A DNA stretch of 36,398 nt from CAWVWD01 sp965662365 (GTDB taxonomy: Bacteria; Bacteroidota; Bacteroidia; Chitinophagales; Saprospiraceae): the NCBI GenBank assembly GCA_965662365.1, contig CBFIHR010000045.1:1-36398 (forward strand), written 5' to 3'. Within the stretch, counting starts at the first letter, position 1. Every line of letters starts with the position of its first letter. This document shows positions 1 through 8,196 of the stretch, piece after piece. Both the position numbers and the translations under genes were made by a program. The notes under the pieces are model-generated. The model searched no databases, was not told the DNA's origin, and saw only the letters and a list, made by a program, of their open reading frames with translations.

Positions 1-292
1 TACCCAAACTCGAAAAATGTGCATGACCATCAATTAAACCCGGCATTACAAAATTTCCCTTCGCATCAATCTCCTTAGTTGTTGCTGTTTTATATTTCAA
101 AATCGCTTCATTCGTACCGATAGCGATAATTTTACCCGCTTTTATAGCTATAGCCTCCGCCGAAGGTTGCTTATCATTCATCGTAGCAATATTACCATTG
201 ATGATAATTACATCAGCCGTTTTATTTTCGGAACAAGAAGTAAAAAAGGTAGAAAATAGTATTATTATTAATAGTAATTGTTGTTTTATCAT
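1..292 (-). CDS. Amidohydrolase, lipoprotein (N-terminal part, cut by window edge)
   Basis: Read leftward from an ATG at 292, the frame stays open for 97 codons to the window edge. Residues 1-19 form a hydrophobic lipoprotein signal with a lipobox ending TSC (Cys20), so the protein should be lipid-anchored in the envelope. After that comes the small beta domain typical of amidohydrolases (VIIINGNIATMN, then IAIKAGKIIAIG) and the first metal-binding motif, MPGLIDGHAHF, with His90 and His92. The rest of the barrel is outside the window. The opening pattern is closest in style to the Amidohydro_3/YtcJ-like group, which is inference from a short piece. Substrate unknown. The gene diverges from the exported-protein gene at 657. 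Confidence 0.8.
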   Translation of the reverse strand, partial: MIKQQLLLIIILFSTFFTSCSENKTADVIIINGNIATMNDKQPSAEAIAIKAGKIIAIGTNEAILKYKTATTKEIDAKGNFVMPGLIDGHAHFSSLG

Positions 293-656
293 GATGATTT
301 TATTTTTGAACATTATCCCAATGATTTTCATTTTATGGCAGAAAATCAATAAATAGTTAGCGTTATTGACTGATCTCTGAGCGAAGTTATCGTAAAAAAG
401 CGATGCCTCCCGATTTTACATGATTTTTCATCACGAATACTGCTATTACAGTATTTATAAAAATTTAGGTTAACGTAAATTTCATTTCCTTATCAGCAAT
501 AAATAATTACTAAAGTTAAAGTATTTATAAAAAAATATTGTTTTTTTTGAAAAAATCTCTAAAAAAACAATGGACTTTTTTGTTTCTTTGTTTTCGTTTA
601 CCTATATTCGATAGATATCCGAACTAATTATTATTCACTTATTAAACAACATTTTT
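293..656. other. Gene-free divergent intergenic region (364 bp)
   Basis: No convincing open frame lies here. It separates the amidohydrolase (leftward) from the T9SS protein (rightward), so it should hold both promoters. The right half is very AT-rich, and the 13-mer GTATTTATAAAAA occurs twice, at 451-463 and 521-533, about 70 bp apart. A Bacteroidota-type promoter candidate for the rightward gene is listed separately. I could not identify the leftward promoter. Confidence 0.6.
587..610 (+). promoter_or_regulatory. Putative Bacteroidota-type promoter for the 657 gene
   Basis: TATATTCG at 603-610 matches the Bacteroidota -7 element TAnnTTTG with one change. TTTG at 587-590 lies 12 bases upstream; another TTTG at 579-582 sits at the more usual 20-base spacing. 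The predicted start of transcription would leave a leader of about 40 nt before the ATG. Pattern match only. Confidence 0.35.
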
Positions 657-1712
657 ATGAAAAGATTAATTTACACTTTTGCACTATTATTGACAACTTT
701 TGGGGTTTTTGCTCAAAATGACACTTTATTACATGAAGATTTCTCTATGGAATTCGATGCTGTACCAACTGATTTTGGGGAAGCAGACGGTGTCTCTGCC
801 ATTCCTTCAGGAATGGATACAGTTTGGGTCAATTTAGACGCAGACGGAATTCCAGTTGGTGGTAATGCTCCTTCTCAATTATGGTACTGGGATAGTTTAG
901 ATTTTTGGGGCGATAACTTAGGCGTTGTAAAATCTCAATCTTGGTTGGCTGGTTTTTCTCCTGACAACCGTAACTGGTTGATCTTACCAGCGTTACAAAT
1001 TGTTGATGGAAATGCTGAATTATCATGGGCTTCAGCACCTTATCAAGGACCTCGTTATATGGATGGTTATACCGTTTTAGTATCAACTACAAATAATGAT
1101 GCGACGGTTTCACCACATCCTTTCACAGATACTTTATTCCACGCAGCTGAAATGATTGGCTCTCCAGGAACAGGTACGGATATGGCAACTTATACTTTTT
1201 CTGACGGTTATATTCATGCTAACGGATATTTAGATTCAATGTATTTCATTCATCCTGGAGAAGATACTTTATTTACGGATACAGAAACATTTAACTTAGG
1301 TCAGTTAGAGCCGCATACAGTTGATTTAGCAGCCTATGCTGGTCAGACTATCTATATCGCATTCTTACATGATTCTGAAGATGATAACTTAATTGAATTA
1401 GATGATATCTTAGTGACAGGAACATTGCCAGTTATTAGCACTGATAAAATTAGCGAAGAAATTGGATTAGAAGTATTTCCAAATCCAGCTCGTGATTTTG
1501 TTCTATTAAACTATGAAGTAATCGAAGCGACTGATATTTCTGTTCAAGTTTTTGATATGCAAGGTCGATTGATGCAAGTTTATAACAATGTATCAAGTGC
1601 AGCAGGCGAACACCAGCACCGTATCAATGTTAGTAATTTCCCTGTTGGAAATTATAACATCGTGATCAATGCAGAAGGACAGCGTTTGTCTAAGCGTTTC
1701 ATTAAGCAGTAA
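657..1712 (+). CDS. Secreted choice-of-anchor J protein with T9SS sorting tail
   Basis: 351 residues. A signal peptide (MKRLIYTFALLLTTFGVFAQ) directs export. Residues about 22-255 fit the choice-of-anchor J / cleaved-adhesin beta-sandwich: an early LLHEDFS strand, WLAGFSPDNRNWLILPAL, and a late IYIAFLHDSEDDNLIELDDILV strand that is typical of the fold. Residues from about 267 form a type A T9SS sorting domain (LEVFPNPARD, VQVFDMQGRL, PVGNYNIVINAEGQ, ending KRFIKQ), which marks the protein for passage through the type IX system and attachment to, or release from, the cell surface. It stands alone and ends at a strong hairpin. Family assignment is confident; ligand and role (adhesion, matrix binding) are inference. 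Confidence 0.88.
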   Translation: MKRLIYTFALLLTTFGVFAQNDTLLHEDFSMEFDAVPTDFGEADGVSAIPSGMDTVWVNLDADGIPVGGNAPSQLWYWDSLDFWGDNLGVVKSQSWLAGFSPDNRNWLILPALQIVDGNAELSWASAPYQGPRYMDGYTVLVSTTNNDATVSPHPFTDTLFHAAEMIGSPGTGTDMATYTFSDGYIHANGYLDSMYFIHPGEDTLFTDTETFNLGQLEPHTVDLAAYAGQTIYIAFLHDSEDDNLIELDDILVTGTLPVISTDKISEEIGLEVFPNPARDFVLLNYEVIEATDISVQVFDMQGRLMQVYNNVSSAAGEHQHRINVSNFPVGNYNIVINAEGQRLSKRFIKQ

Positions 1713-1736
1713 TTTTAGTGGGTAGTTAGCAAATGT

Positions 1737-1773
1737 AAAAGCCGAATTTTTCATAATGAAAAATTCGGCTTTT
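1737..1773. terminator. Bidirectional intrinsic terminator between convergent genes
   Basis: Long near-perfect inverted repeat: the arm AAAAGCCGAATTTTT at 1737-1751 pairs with its complement at 1759-1773 around a short loop. The arms begin and end in A4/T4, so the hairpin can terminate both the + strand gene ending at 1712 and the - strand gene ending at 1841. Confidence 0.85.
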
Positions 1774-1840
1774 GTGTTATCTTATATGTCGTCAACTACT
1801 AAATTTCAATATTCCTAAAATTTTTCAAACTGCTTAAAAA

Positions 1841-3136
1841 CTATCGTTTAATCACTCTTTGCGAAAAAGTTTGGTGAGCAGTTTTTACCTTCACCAAATA
1901 TATTCCTGCCGATAAGGCACTCATATCGACAACATTTTCCTTTATATCCACGGATTTGAATAACTTTTGTTCTAAAACTAAGTTGTCCGTCAAATCATAA
2001 ACTGCCACTTCAAATCCTTCTCCAACTTTAATATTCACGTCAATATTTGCCCAATCAATCACATGTTTTGGCGTAATTTGTAATGAATATTCGACCGCAG
2101 AAATCATCATCTTATCATCTGTCGGAATATTTTCTTTCGTACGTACCTGATTTATTTCACTGGCAACTTCTTGACTAAAATAAGAATTAAAAAAAGTCGT
2201 ATTGTTACATTCCATTGTGGTAATAATCGCTTTAGGAAACGATTTCATGAATGTGTCGCCGGTTAACGCATCAATCACATACATAGCGATTTCATAATTT
2301 TTATCTTTCCCAGAGAAAAAATACAACCCTTCTTTTTGTTCAAATGTAGAACCCCCAAGACTTACAGAACTAATATCTACTATCGGAGCAATAATAATAG
2401 GTCGAGCCTCTAACGGTACGATTTCTACAAAGAAAAACTGTTGTGTATTCGACTTTTTGCGACACAACGCATACAATTTACTATCTTGAATATCATATTG
2501 TAATTCGTAAAAGTAAAAATCCTTAATCAAGGAGTTTGATAAGATTTGACGATTCGTAATATCAATAATGTATAATCGCTCGTTATAATCCTCGTCTGTT
2601 CCTGCAAAAATATAGAAGCTACTGTTCGAATCAAAAGCCGTCACTCCTAAGGAAACCGATTTTAACTCGGGCAGACTCATCACTTGAGTAACCGTATTAT
2701 TTTTATCAATTTGAATAATTTCCAAGCCTTTCTTTGATTCTATATGACGAATACCGTAAAATATATGCTGACGTGTATCAAAATGAACATCAACAGGCGG
2801 CTGCTTAAACGCAATCGGTTCTCGTGAGAATTTACCTGTAAGAGCATCAACGACATACATTTGATAACCGCTATTGATTGATTCTTTCCCCCAAATCAAT
2901 AATTCATTAGTCAGGTGATTAAACGCCGTCGTACTTTTCGATAAAGCATGAATTCCTTCTAACTCTGCCAGAACCTCGGTATTACCTTTTTCTACATCAA
3001 TTTTCAAGAACTGTTCAGAAGTGATCATTCCTCGATTTGTAGCCATTAACTTACCTAAAGCGAAAACCTCAAAATTTTGAGCAATGGTAAGGGAGTTCAA
3101 AAGAATTAAAAATAATATAGTATATAAATATTTCAT
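1841..3136 (-). CDS. Secreted beta-propeller-like protein with T9SS sorting tail
   Basis: The frame is open from 3196, but the signal peptide MKYLYTILFLILLNSLTIAQ begins at the ATG at 3136, which is the chosen start (431 residues). The body shows propeller-like repeats of about 50-65 residues with recurring strands of the type MYVVDALTGKF, LYIIDITNRQI and MYVIDALTGD, each following a segment such as LYFFSGKDKN or FYIFAGTDEDY. The last 70 residues look like a T9SS sorting domain (FEVAVYDLTDNLVLEQKL, then SALSAGIYLVKVKTAHQ, ending QRVIKR). No catalytic motif was seen. It is probably a cell-surface or secreted binding protein; ligand unknown. It converges on the choice-of-anchor J gene and shares its terminator. 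Confidence 0.82.
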   Translation of the reverse strand: MKYLYTILFLILLNSLTIAQNFEVFALGKLMATNRGMITSEQFLKIDVEKGNTEVLAELEGIHALSKSTTAFNHLTNELLIWGKESINSGYQMYVVDALTGKFSREPIAFKQPPVDVHFDTRQHIFYGIRHIESKKGLEIIQIDKNNTVTQVMSLPELKSVSLGVTAFDSNSSFYIFAGTDEDYNERLYIIDITNRQILSNSLIKDFYFYELQYDIQDSKLYALCRKKSNTQQFFFVEIVPLEARPIIIAPIVDISSVSLGGSTFEQKEGLYFFSGKDKNYEIAMYVIDALTGDTFMKSFPKAIITTMECNNTTFFNSYFSQEVASEINQVRTKENIPTDDKMMISAVEYSLQITPKHVIDWANIDVNIKVGEGFEVAVYDLTDNLVLEQKLFKSVDIKENVVDMSALSAGIYLVKVKTAHQTFSQRVIKR

Positions 3137-3470
3137 TGCAAACGTTTTCTTAATTTCGTACACATTGTACCTTCTTAGTAGGATAATGATTAACACTCAT
3201 AATAGATATATTTTTTATATTTAACTCAATTATGTGACATTATAAAATATTAAAAATCATTACAAATTCTTTAAAAATTATTTTAAAGAAATTCAAAAAA
3301 TCAAATTATACCGGTGCAAAAATCAAATCGGCTAAAATGAATAATGATAAAGTCAATGCTAAAACTCATCTGCAATTATTAAAAAATAGAAATTTAATAC
3401 TGGATAAATAAAAAGGAAATGCAGATTTATAAGTCATAGGCGAATGTCAAAAATTATTAAAATAAATTCC
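3137..3470. other. Gene-free divergent intergenic region (334 bp)
   Basis: Between divergent genes (start at 3136 on -, start at 3471 on +). Very AT-rich, with no credible small gene. It contains one perfect inverted repeat at 3268-3289. No TAnnTTTG-like element could be placed confidently for either gene. Confidence 0.5.
3268..3289. repeat. Perfect 9-bp inverted repeat, 4-nt loop
   Basis: TCTTTAAAA at 3268-3276 pairs perfectly with TTTTAAAGA at 3281-3289. It lies between divergent promoters with no T-tract of a terminator, so it is either a weak operator-like palindrome or chance in AT-rich DNA. Confidence 0.3.
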
Positions 3471-4445
3471 ATGAAAATATTAGTAACTGGTGCGACTGGC
3501 TTTTTAGGTAGTCGAACAATTGAAAAATTGGCAACTTACCCAGAGGTAACAAAAATCATTGCAGCCGGACGAACAATCAAAAAAACGCACGAAGTAAAAC
3601 ACCCAAAAATCGAATATCAATTAGGCGATTTGACCGACGCCGCTTACGTCGAAAGCATCGTAAATGGTATCGATAAAATCGTAAATTGTGCAAGTTTGTC
3701 CTCACCTTTTGGAGATTATGAGCAATTTGCAAAAGCTAATATAGTGACACAAAAACTATTAATAAAATACAGTGAAATATTTGGTATTCGGCGATTTGTC
3801 TATATTTCTTCCCCTTCAGTTTATAATAATTATACCGACAGGTTTTTGGTAAAAGAATGTAACAAATTACCGAATCCATTGATTAATAATTATGCAATTA
3901 CAAAAATAAAAGCAGAAAAATTATTGGCACAATCCTCGCTTTCGTATGTGACACTTCGACCTCGTGCCTTGATAGGTCGAGGCGATACGGTGATTATGCC
4001 TCGATTGATTCGGGCTCACGAAGCTGGTCGCTTACGCCTAATCGGTGATGGCCATAATAAAATTGATTTAACTGCAGTCAGTAATGTTGTTGATGCAATT
4101 TGGTTAAGTTTGACAACGAACGAGGTGAATTGTGGTGAAATTTATAATATTTCCAATGGTGAACCTGTACTAATTTGGAATAAGATTCGGTATGTTTTGA
4201 AAGCATTAGGATATGAGTTATCGGATAAACAGTTATCTTTTTCGGCTGCGATGCGCATTGCAACAGTTTTAGAATTTATTTCTAAGTTTACGAAAAAAGA
4301 GCCAACTTTGATGCGTTATTCAGTTTCAACTTTGGCGAATAGCTTGTCTCTTGACATAACAAAAGCCAGAGAAAAATTGGGCTACGAACCCAAAATGACA
4401 ACGGACGAAGCAATTGAGGAATTTTTAGAATGGTTTGAAAAATGA
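3471..4445 (+). CDS. Extended SDR: NAD-dependent epimerase / 3-beta-HSD-like oxidoreductase
   Basis: 324 residues from the ATG at 3471, where the family's usual MKILVTGATGFLGS begins; an in-frame ATG at 3444 would add nine residues. The Rossmann motif GATGFLG is at residues 7-13, the strand-4 segment VYISSPSVY supplies the catalytic Ser region, and YAITK at 141-145 is the catalytic YxxxK. The segment RPRALIGRGDTVIMPRL followed by DLTAVSNVVDAI matches the NAD(P)-dependent 3-beta-hydroxysteroid dehydrogenase-like branch of extended SDRs (the group that includes OleD-like enzymes). It should use NAD(P) to oxidise or reduce a hydroxyl/keto group of an unknown, possibly lipidic, substrate. A metallo-hydrolase gene follows after 66 bp on the same strand, suggesting co-transcription. 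Confidence 0.87.
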   Translation: MKILVTGATGFLGSRTIEKLATYPEVTKIIAAGRTIKKTHEVKHPKIEYQLGDLTDAAYVESIVNGIDKIVNCASLSSPFGDYEQFAKANIVTQKLLIKYSEIFGIRRFVYISSPSVYNNYTDRFLVKECNKLPNPLINNYAITKIKAEKLLAQSSLSYVTLRPRALIGRGDTVIMPRLIRAHEAGRLRLIGDGHNKIDLTAVSNVVDAIWLSLTTNEVNCGEIYNISNGEPVLIWNKIRYVLKALGYELSDKQLSFSAAMRIATVLEFISKFTKKEPTLMRYSVSTLANSLSLDITKAREKLGYEPKMTTDEAIEEFLEWFEK

Positions 4446-4511
4446 TTGATTGTAGAATTTCTATTATAAAATAAGCAATCAAGCAATTTAGGAATTTAAC
4501 AGTAATATATT

Positions 4512-5330
4512 TTGGTACAATTTCAATTAAAAGCAGCAGGGTTTTGCTGGGCAGCACAACATCATGCGATGCGAGGTGCAGCACGTAAAGACATTAAGTT
4601 TTATGCAACTTACGGTATAATTCGGCATCCGAAACATGGTGTAATCCTATTTGATACTGGCTATGCGACCCGTTTCTTCGATTATACCTCAAAGTATCCG
4701 TACAAGCTGTATCAACATTTAACGAAAGTTAAAATAAATGAAGCCGAAAATGTTGTCAATCAACTAAAAGCGGACGGTATTGAAGCCAATGAAGTGACTT
4801 ATATTATCATTTCGCATTTCCATGCGGATCATATTGCAGGTTTAAAGGATTTTCCAAATTCGACGTTTATTTGTAATCGAACAGCTTACGAAGCCATCAA
4901 AGGAAAATCAGGATTGGCAGCGATGAAACACGGTTTTGTACCTGCTTTTTTACCTGATGATTTTGAAAATCGATTGCAATTAGTGAATATTGAGACAGGA
5001 ACATACGTTGATAAAGACTTAGGAAAATTAGTCGATTTATTTGGTGACGGATCGATTTTATTGTGTGATTTAGATGGTCATGCCGTCGGGCAAATGGGGG
5101 CAATTCTGAACACTGCCGAAGGGATTGTTTTTTTGGTGGCAGATGCTTGCTGGCTCGAAGAAACTTATAAAGAGGGCAAAATGCCGCACTTTATTACTCG
5201 TTTGTTATTCAACTCGTGGACAAATTTTGTAACAAACGTTAATAAAATTAGAAACTATCATCAAAATAATCCTGAAACGCTGATTATTCCGTGTCATTGC
5301 GAAAAAACAATGCGACGAGTTTTTGAATAA
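4512..5330 (+). CDS. MBL-fold metallo-hydrolase (TTG start)
   Basis: 272 residues with a TTG start at 4512. The first ATG (4569) would remove the family-typical opening VQFQLKAAGFCW...MRGAA, so TTG is preferred. The core HxHxDH metal motif is SHFHADHIAG, with His102, His104, Asp106 and His107. Further metal ligands are plausible at DLDGHAVGQMG (His), VADACW (Asp) and IIPCHCEK (His). The ILFDTGY strand near residue 50 is typical of the lactonase/glyoxalase-like branch of the superfamily. It is probably a cytoplasmic two-metal hydrolase; the substrate cannot be told. It probably forms a two-gene unit with the upstream SDR. Confidence 0.87.
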   Translation: MVQFQLKAAGFCWAAQHHAMRGAARKDIKFYATYGIIRHPKHGVILFDTGYATRFFDYTSKYPYKLYQHLTKVKINEAENVVNQLKADGIEANEVTYIIISHFHADHIAGLKDFPNSTFICNRTAYEAIKGKSGLAAMKHGFVPAFLPDDFENRLQLVNIETGTYVDKDLGKLVDLFGDGSILLCDLDGHAVGQMGAILNTAEGIVFLVADACWLEETYKEGKMPHFITRLLFNSWTNFVTNVNKIRNYHQNNPETLIIPCHCEKTMRRVFE

Positions 5331-5463
5331 CTTTGTTAAAATAGCTTTTTTTTACTACGAATTGCAGCACTTATTTATTAAATTTATACATGTTACAAAA
5401 GTAGGTACTACTCTACCCTACAATCATTTGCAATAGACTAAAAAACGTACAATCAGATAGTTA

Positions 5464-8160
5464 ATGACGAGAAAACGAGGTATCTTATTTATAGTATTAT
5501 TATTGGTAGTTGTAACGATTATTTTTTTACCAAGTAAATTTGGCAGACAATTTTATGCAGATGCGAACACGACTTTGTTTGAAGTCGTACCGACGGATGC
5601 TGCCTTTGTCGTAGAGTTCAATTCTTTAAATCGACTTCGCTCAAAGTTGAAAAATAAAAATTATACGCTGGAGTTACAGCAATTAGACGTTTTACAGCAG
5701 TTTTCAAAAGATATTAAATTGTTCGATAAGCTGTTTTACAAAAGTGAAAAAAACCGTCAAATTGTTCATGAGGGCGAGTTGTTAACCGTTGCTCAAATAA
5801 CATCTTCAAAAAAAGTAGAATTCTTATATATCGCCAAACATCCTAAACTAAAAATTGATTTTGAACAATTCAGTAAAACCTGGCTGGCGGCTGATCATCT
5901 CTTTTCAAACTACGTATTTGAAGGTCATACAGTGTATGAATTTAAGTTTTCAACCTTCGAGAGCGTGTCGGTGTGTATTGCTAACGAGGTGTTGCTGCTA
6001 TCGAGAAATAGCGTATTGATTGAAAAAGCATTATCCGAATTGGAGCAACCGAGAGGCAATGTTAGCCGTCAACGAGATTTTCTGAAAGTCCGAAGCAAGA
6101 CGGGGAATAATGCGGATTGTTCTATTTACATGAATTTTGAAACCCTGCCTAATCTTTTGATCAGCCTTACAGATAAACAATATGTGGAGGTCATTCCTCA
6201 AGTGTCAAGTTGGGGAAATTGGCTGGGTTTAGATGTTGAGTTTTTGGAAAAAGGCTTTGATTTGAATGGTTACTTTGTTCCGAATCCTAAAAATAAATTC
6301 TTCGACGCATTGCAAGAAGAAGTCTTGGTAGATAGCTCGACGATGGATCATGTTTTGCCAGAAAATACTGCTTATACTTTTAGCTTGAGTAGTAAAGATT
6401 TTCATCAATTTATTAAAAATAAAAAAAGTAAAAATGATGAATTTCAAACCTACTTTTTGAGTTGGATGGGCGAAAGTTTAACCTATGTCATCACCGAACC
6501 GACAACGACGAACTATAAATCGAATCAATTTTGGATAATCGAAATTAAAAATTATGACTTGGCTGTCAATAGTTTGAAACAATTAAGTGATGAAAACGGT
6601 GCTTTGCAGTCGGTAAGTTTTCCGCCACATCAGCTACAAGGGCTTTTGTACGAAGATTTGTTTGCTCCAATCATGGGCCATCAATTTGAACCTATACGAA
6701 ATCCATATTATACGATTATCAATCAAAAATATGTTGTTTTTGCAAATAATGCAGATGCCTTAAAGCCATTTTTGGAGCAATTAGATTTCGATCAAACCTT
6801 AGCACAAAACATTAATTATCAACAGTTTAAATCAACAAACACACAGGTTTCGAGTATTCATCAATATGTTAATTTAGCGAATTCGTTTCATTTAATTAAT
6901 GCCTTTTTAGATAAAAGTGTAAAGAAAAATTGGGCCGCAGCGTTTCGATATTTTGAAAAAATAAAGCCAATTAGCATTCAACTCACACCTTATAATGATT
7001 TACAAGTCATCAAAATAAAGGCATTATTTGATAAAAAAGGCAAACAACCGACAAGCGTCGTCTGGCGAAGTGAGCTGGAAGCCGAGGCGATTATTCCACC
7101 CAAGGTAGTCAAAAATCACGATACGGGCGAAAATGAAATTTTCGTTCAAGATCGAAATTTTAAAACTTATCTATTAAATAAAAACGGTGAAATATTGTGG
7201 ACAAAGCAGTTAGATGGAAAAATATTATCGGATATTTATCAAATTGATTTTTATAAAAATGAAAAACTGCAATATCTTTTTAATACCGCTTCGAAAATTC
7301 ATTTGATTGATAGAAATAGCAATGATGTCGATGATTATCCTCGAAAATTAAGGGCGAATGCGACCAACGGCATCTCTGTTCTCGATTACAGCGGGCGGAA
7401 AGATTATCGGATTTTTGTGGCTTCTAATGATAGTAGTATTTATGGTTTTCTAAAAAATGGCGAACCGCTAAACGGCTGGAGTCCGCAGGAGAATATGGGC
7501 ATTATTTCACAACCGATTCGGTACTTTATTATTGATGATTTGGATTATCTTGTTGCTTTAAATGAAGCTGGGCAGTTACATTTTTTTCAACGAAATGGCG
7601 AACCCAGAATAGCATCAATAGACTTAGGATTAAAAAATCGACGAATCAACTCAAATATTGACTTTGATGATGCCAGTCGACACAAGCGAGTTGTCGCTGT
7701 GGATGCCAAAGGAAAAATTTATATCGCTAACCTTCGAGGAGATAAATTTAACCTCAACATAGATGTAGGCGATAATGAAAACGTTAAGTTTTCCTTAGCC
7801 GACGTTGTAGGCGACAGCCGCAAGGATTATATTTTATTGAGTAACAAAGATTTAAAAATAAATTACTACGACGAAGCCGATAATTTTAAGCAATCACACC
7901 ATGCGAAGTTTCCTGTAAACCAGCAGGATTTGTTCACGCTACAACTTCCAAACAATGAAAAAGCATATATCGGGACAGTTTCTAATATCAATAATGAAAT
8001 CTTCTTATTGGACAATGAAGCCAACTTTATAAAAGATTTTCCGTTAGCGGGATCTACACGATTTGAAATTACTGATTTTTTTGGTGATGGAAAAAACATC
8101 TTGATTGTTGCTAACGAAAATTTGATTTATACTTATCGGTTGTCGTATCTTACGGATTGA
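5464..8160 (+). CDS. Membrane-anchored DUF3352-like protein with C-terminal beta-propeller
   Basis: 898 residues. The N-terminus has a basic MTRKR followed by one transmembrane helix (about 6-22), so most of the protein lies outside the inner membrane. Residues about 35-540 resemble the DUF3352 type found in Bacteroidota: the opening LFEVVPTDAAFVVEFNSLNRL is characteristic. From about 545 to the end there are short propeller blades (EIFVQDRNFKTYLLNKNGEILWTK in shorter units, LIDRNSNDVDDYPRKL, IYGFLKNGEPLNGW, ILLSNKDLKINYYDEADN, ITDFFGDGKNILIVANENLIYTY), a PQQ/FG-GAP-like arrangement. No catalytic residues were recognised; function unknown. The next gene starts only 36 bp downstream, so the two are probably co-transcribed. 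The DUF3352 link is from memory of the opening motif, so moderately sure. Confidence 0.72.
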   Translation: MTRKRGILFIVLLLVVVTIIFLPSKFGRQFYADANTTLFEVVPTDAAFVVEFNSLNRLRSKLKNKNYTLELQQLDVLQQFSKDIKLFDKLFYKSEKNRQIVHEGELLTVAQITSSKKVEFLYIAKHPKLKIDFEQFSKTWLAADHLFSNYVFEGHTVYEFKFSTFESVSVCIANEVLLLSRNSVLIEKALSELEQPRGNVSRQRDFLKVRSKTGNNADCSIYMNFETLPNLLISLTDKQYVEVIPQVSSWGNWLGLDVEFLEKGFDLNGYFVPNPKNKFFDALQEEVLVDSSTMDHVLPENTAYTFSLSSKDFHQFIKNKKSKNDEFQTYFLSWMGESLTYVITEPTTTNYKSNQFWIIEIKNYDLAVNSLKQLSDENGALQSVSFPPHQLQGLLYEDLFAPIMGHQFEPIRNPYYTIINQKYVVFANNADALKPFLEQLDFDQTLAQNINYQQFKSTNTQVSSIHQYVNLANSFHLINAFLDKSVKKNWAAAFRYFEKIKPISIQLTPYNDLQVIKIKALFDKKGKQPTSVVWRSELEAEAIIPPKVVKNHDTGENEIFVQDRNFKTYLLNKNGEILWTKQLDGKILSDIYQIDFYKNEKLQYLFNTASKIHLIDRNSNDVDDYPRKLRANATNGISVLDYSGRKDYRIFVASNDSSIYGFLKNGEPLNGWSPQENMGIISQPIRYFIIDDLDYLVALNEAGQLHFFQRNGEPRIASIDLGLKNRRINSNIDFDDASRHKRVVAVDAKGKIYIANLRGDKFNLNIDVGDNENVKFSLADVVGDSRKDYILLSNKDLKINYYDEADNFKQSHHAKFPVNQQDLFTLQLPNNEKAYIGTVSNINNEIFLLDNEANFIKDFPLAGSTRFEITDFFGDGKNILIVANENLIYTYRLSYLTD

Positions 8161-8196
8161 TTTAAAATTCTAAAAAAACAAAAAACTAATTTACCA

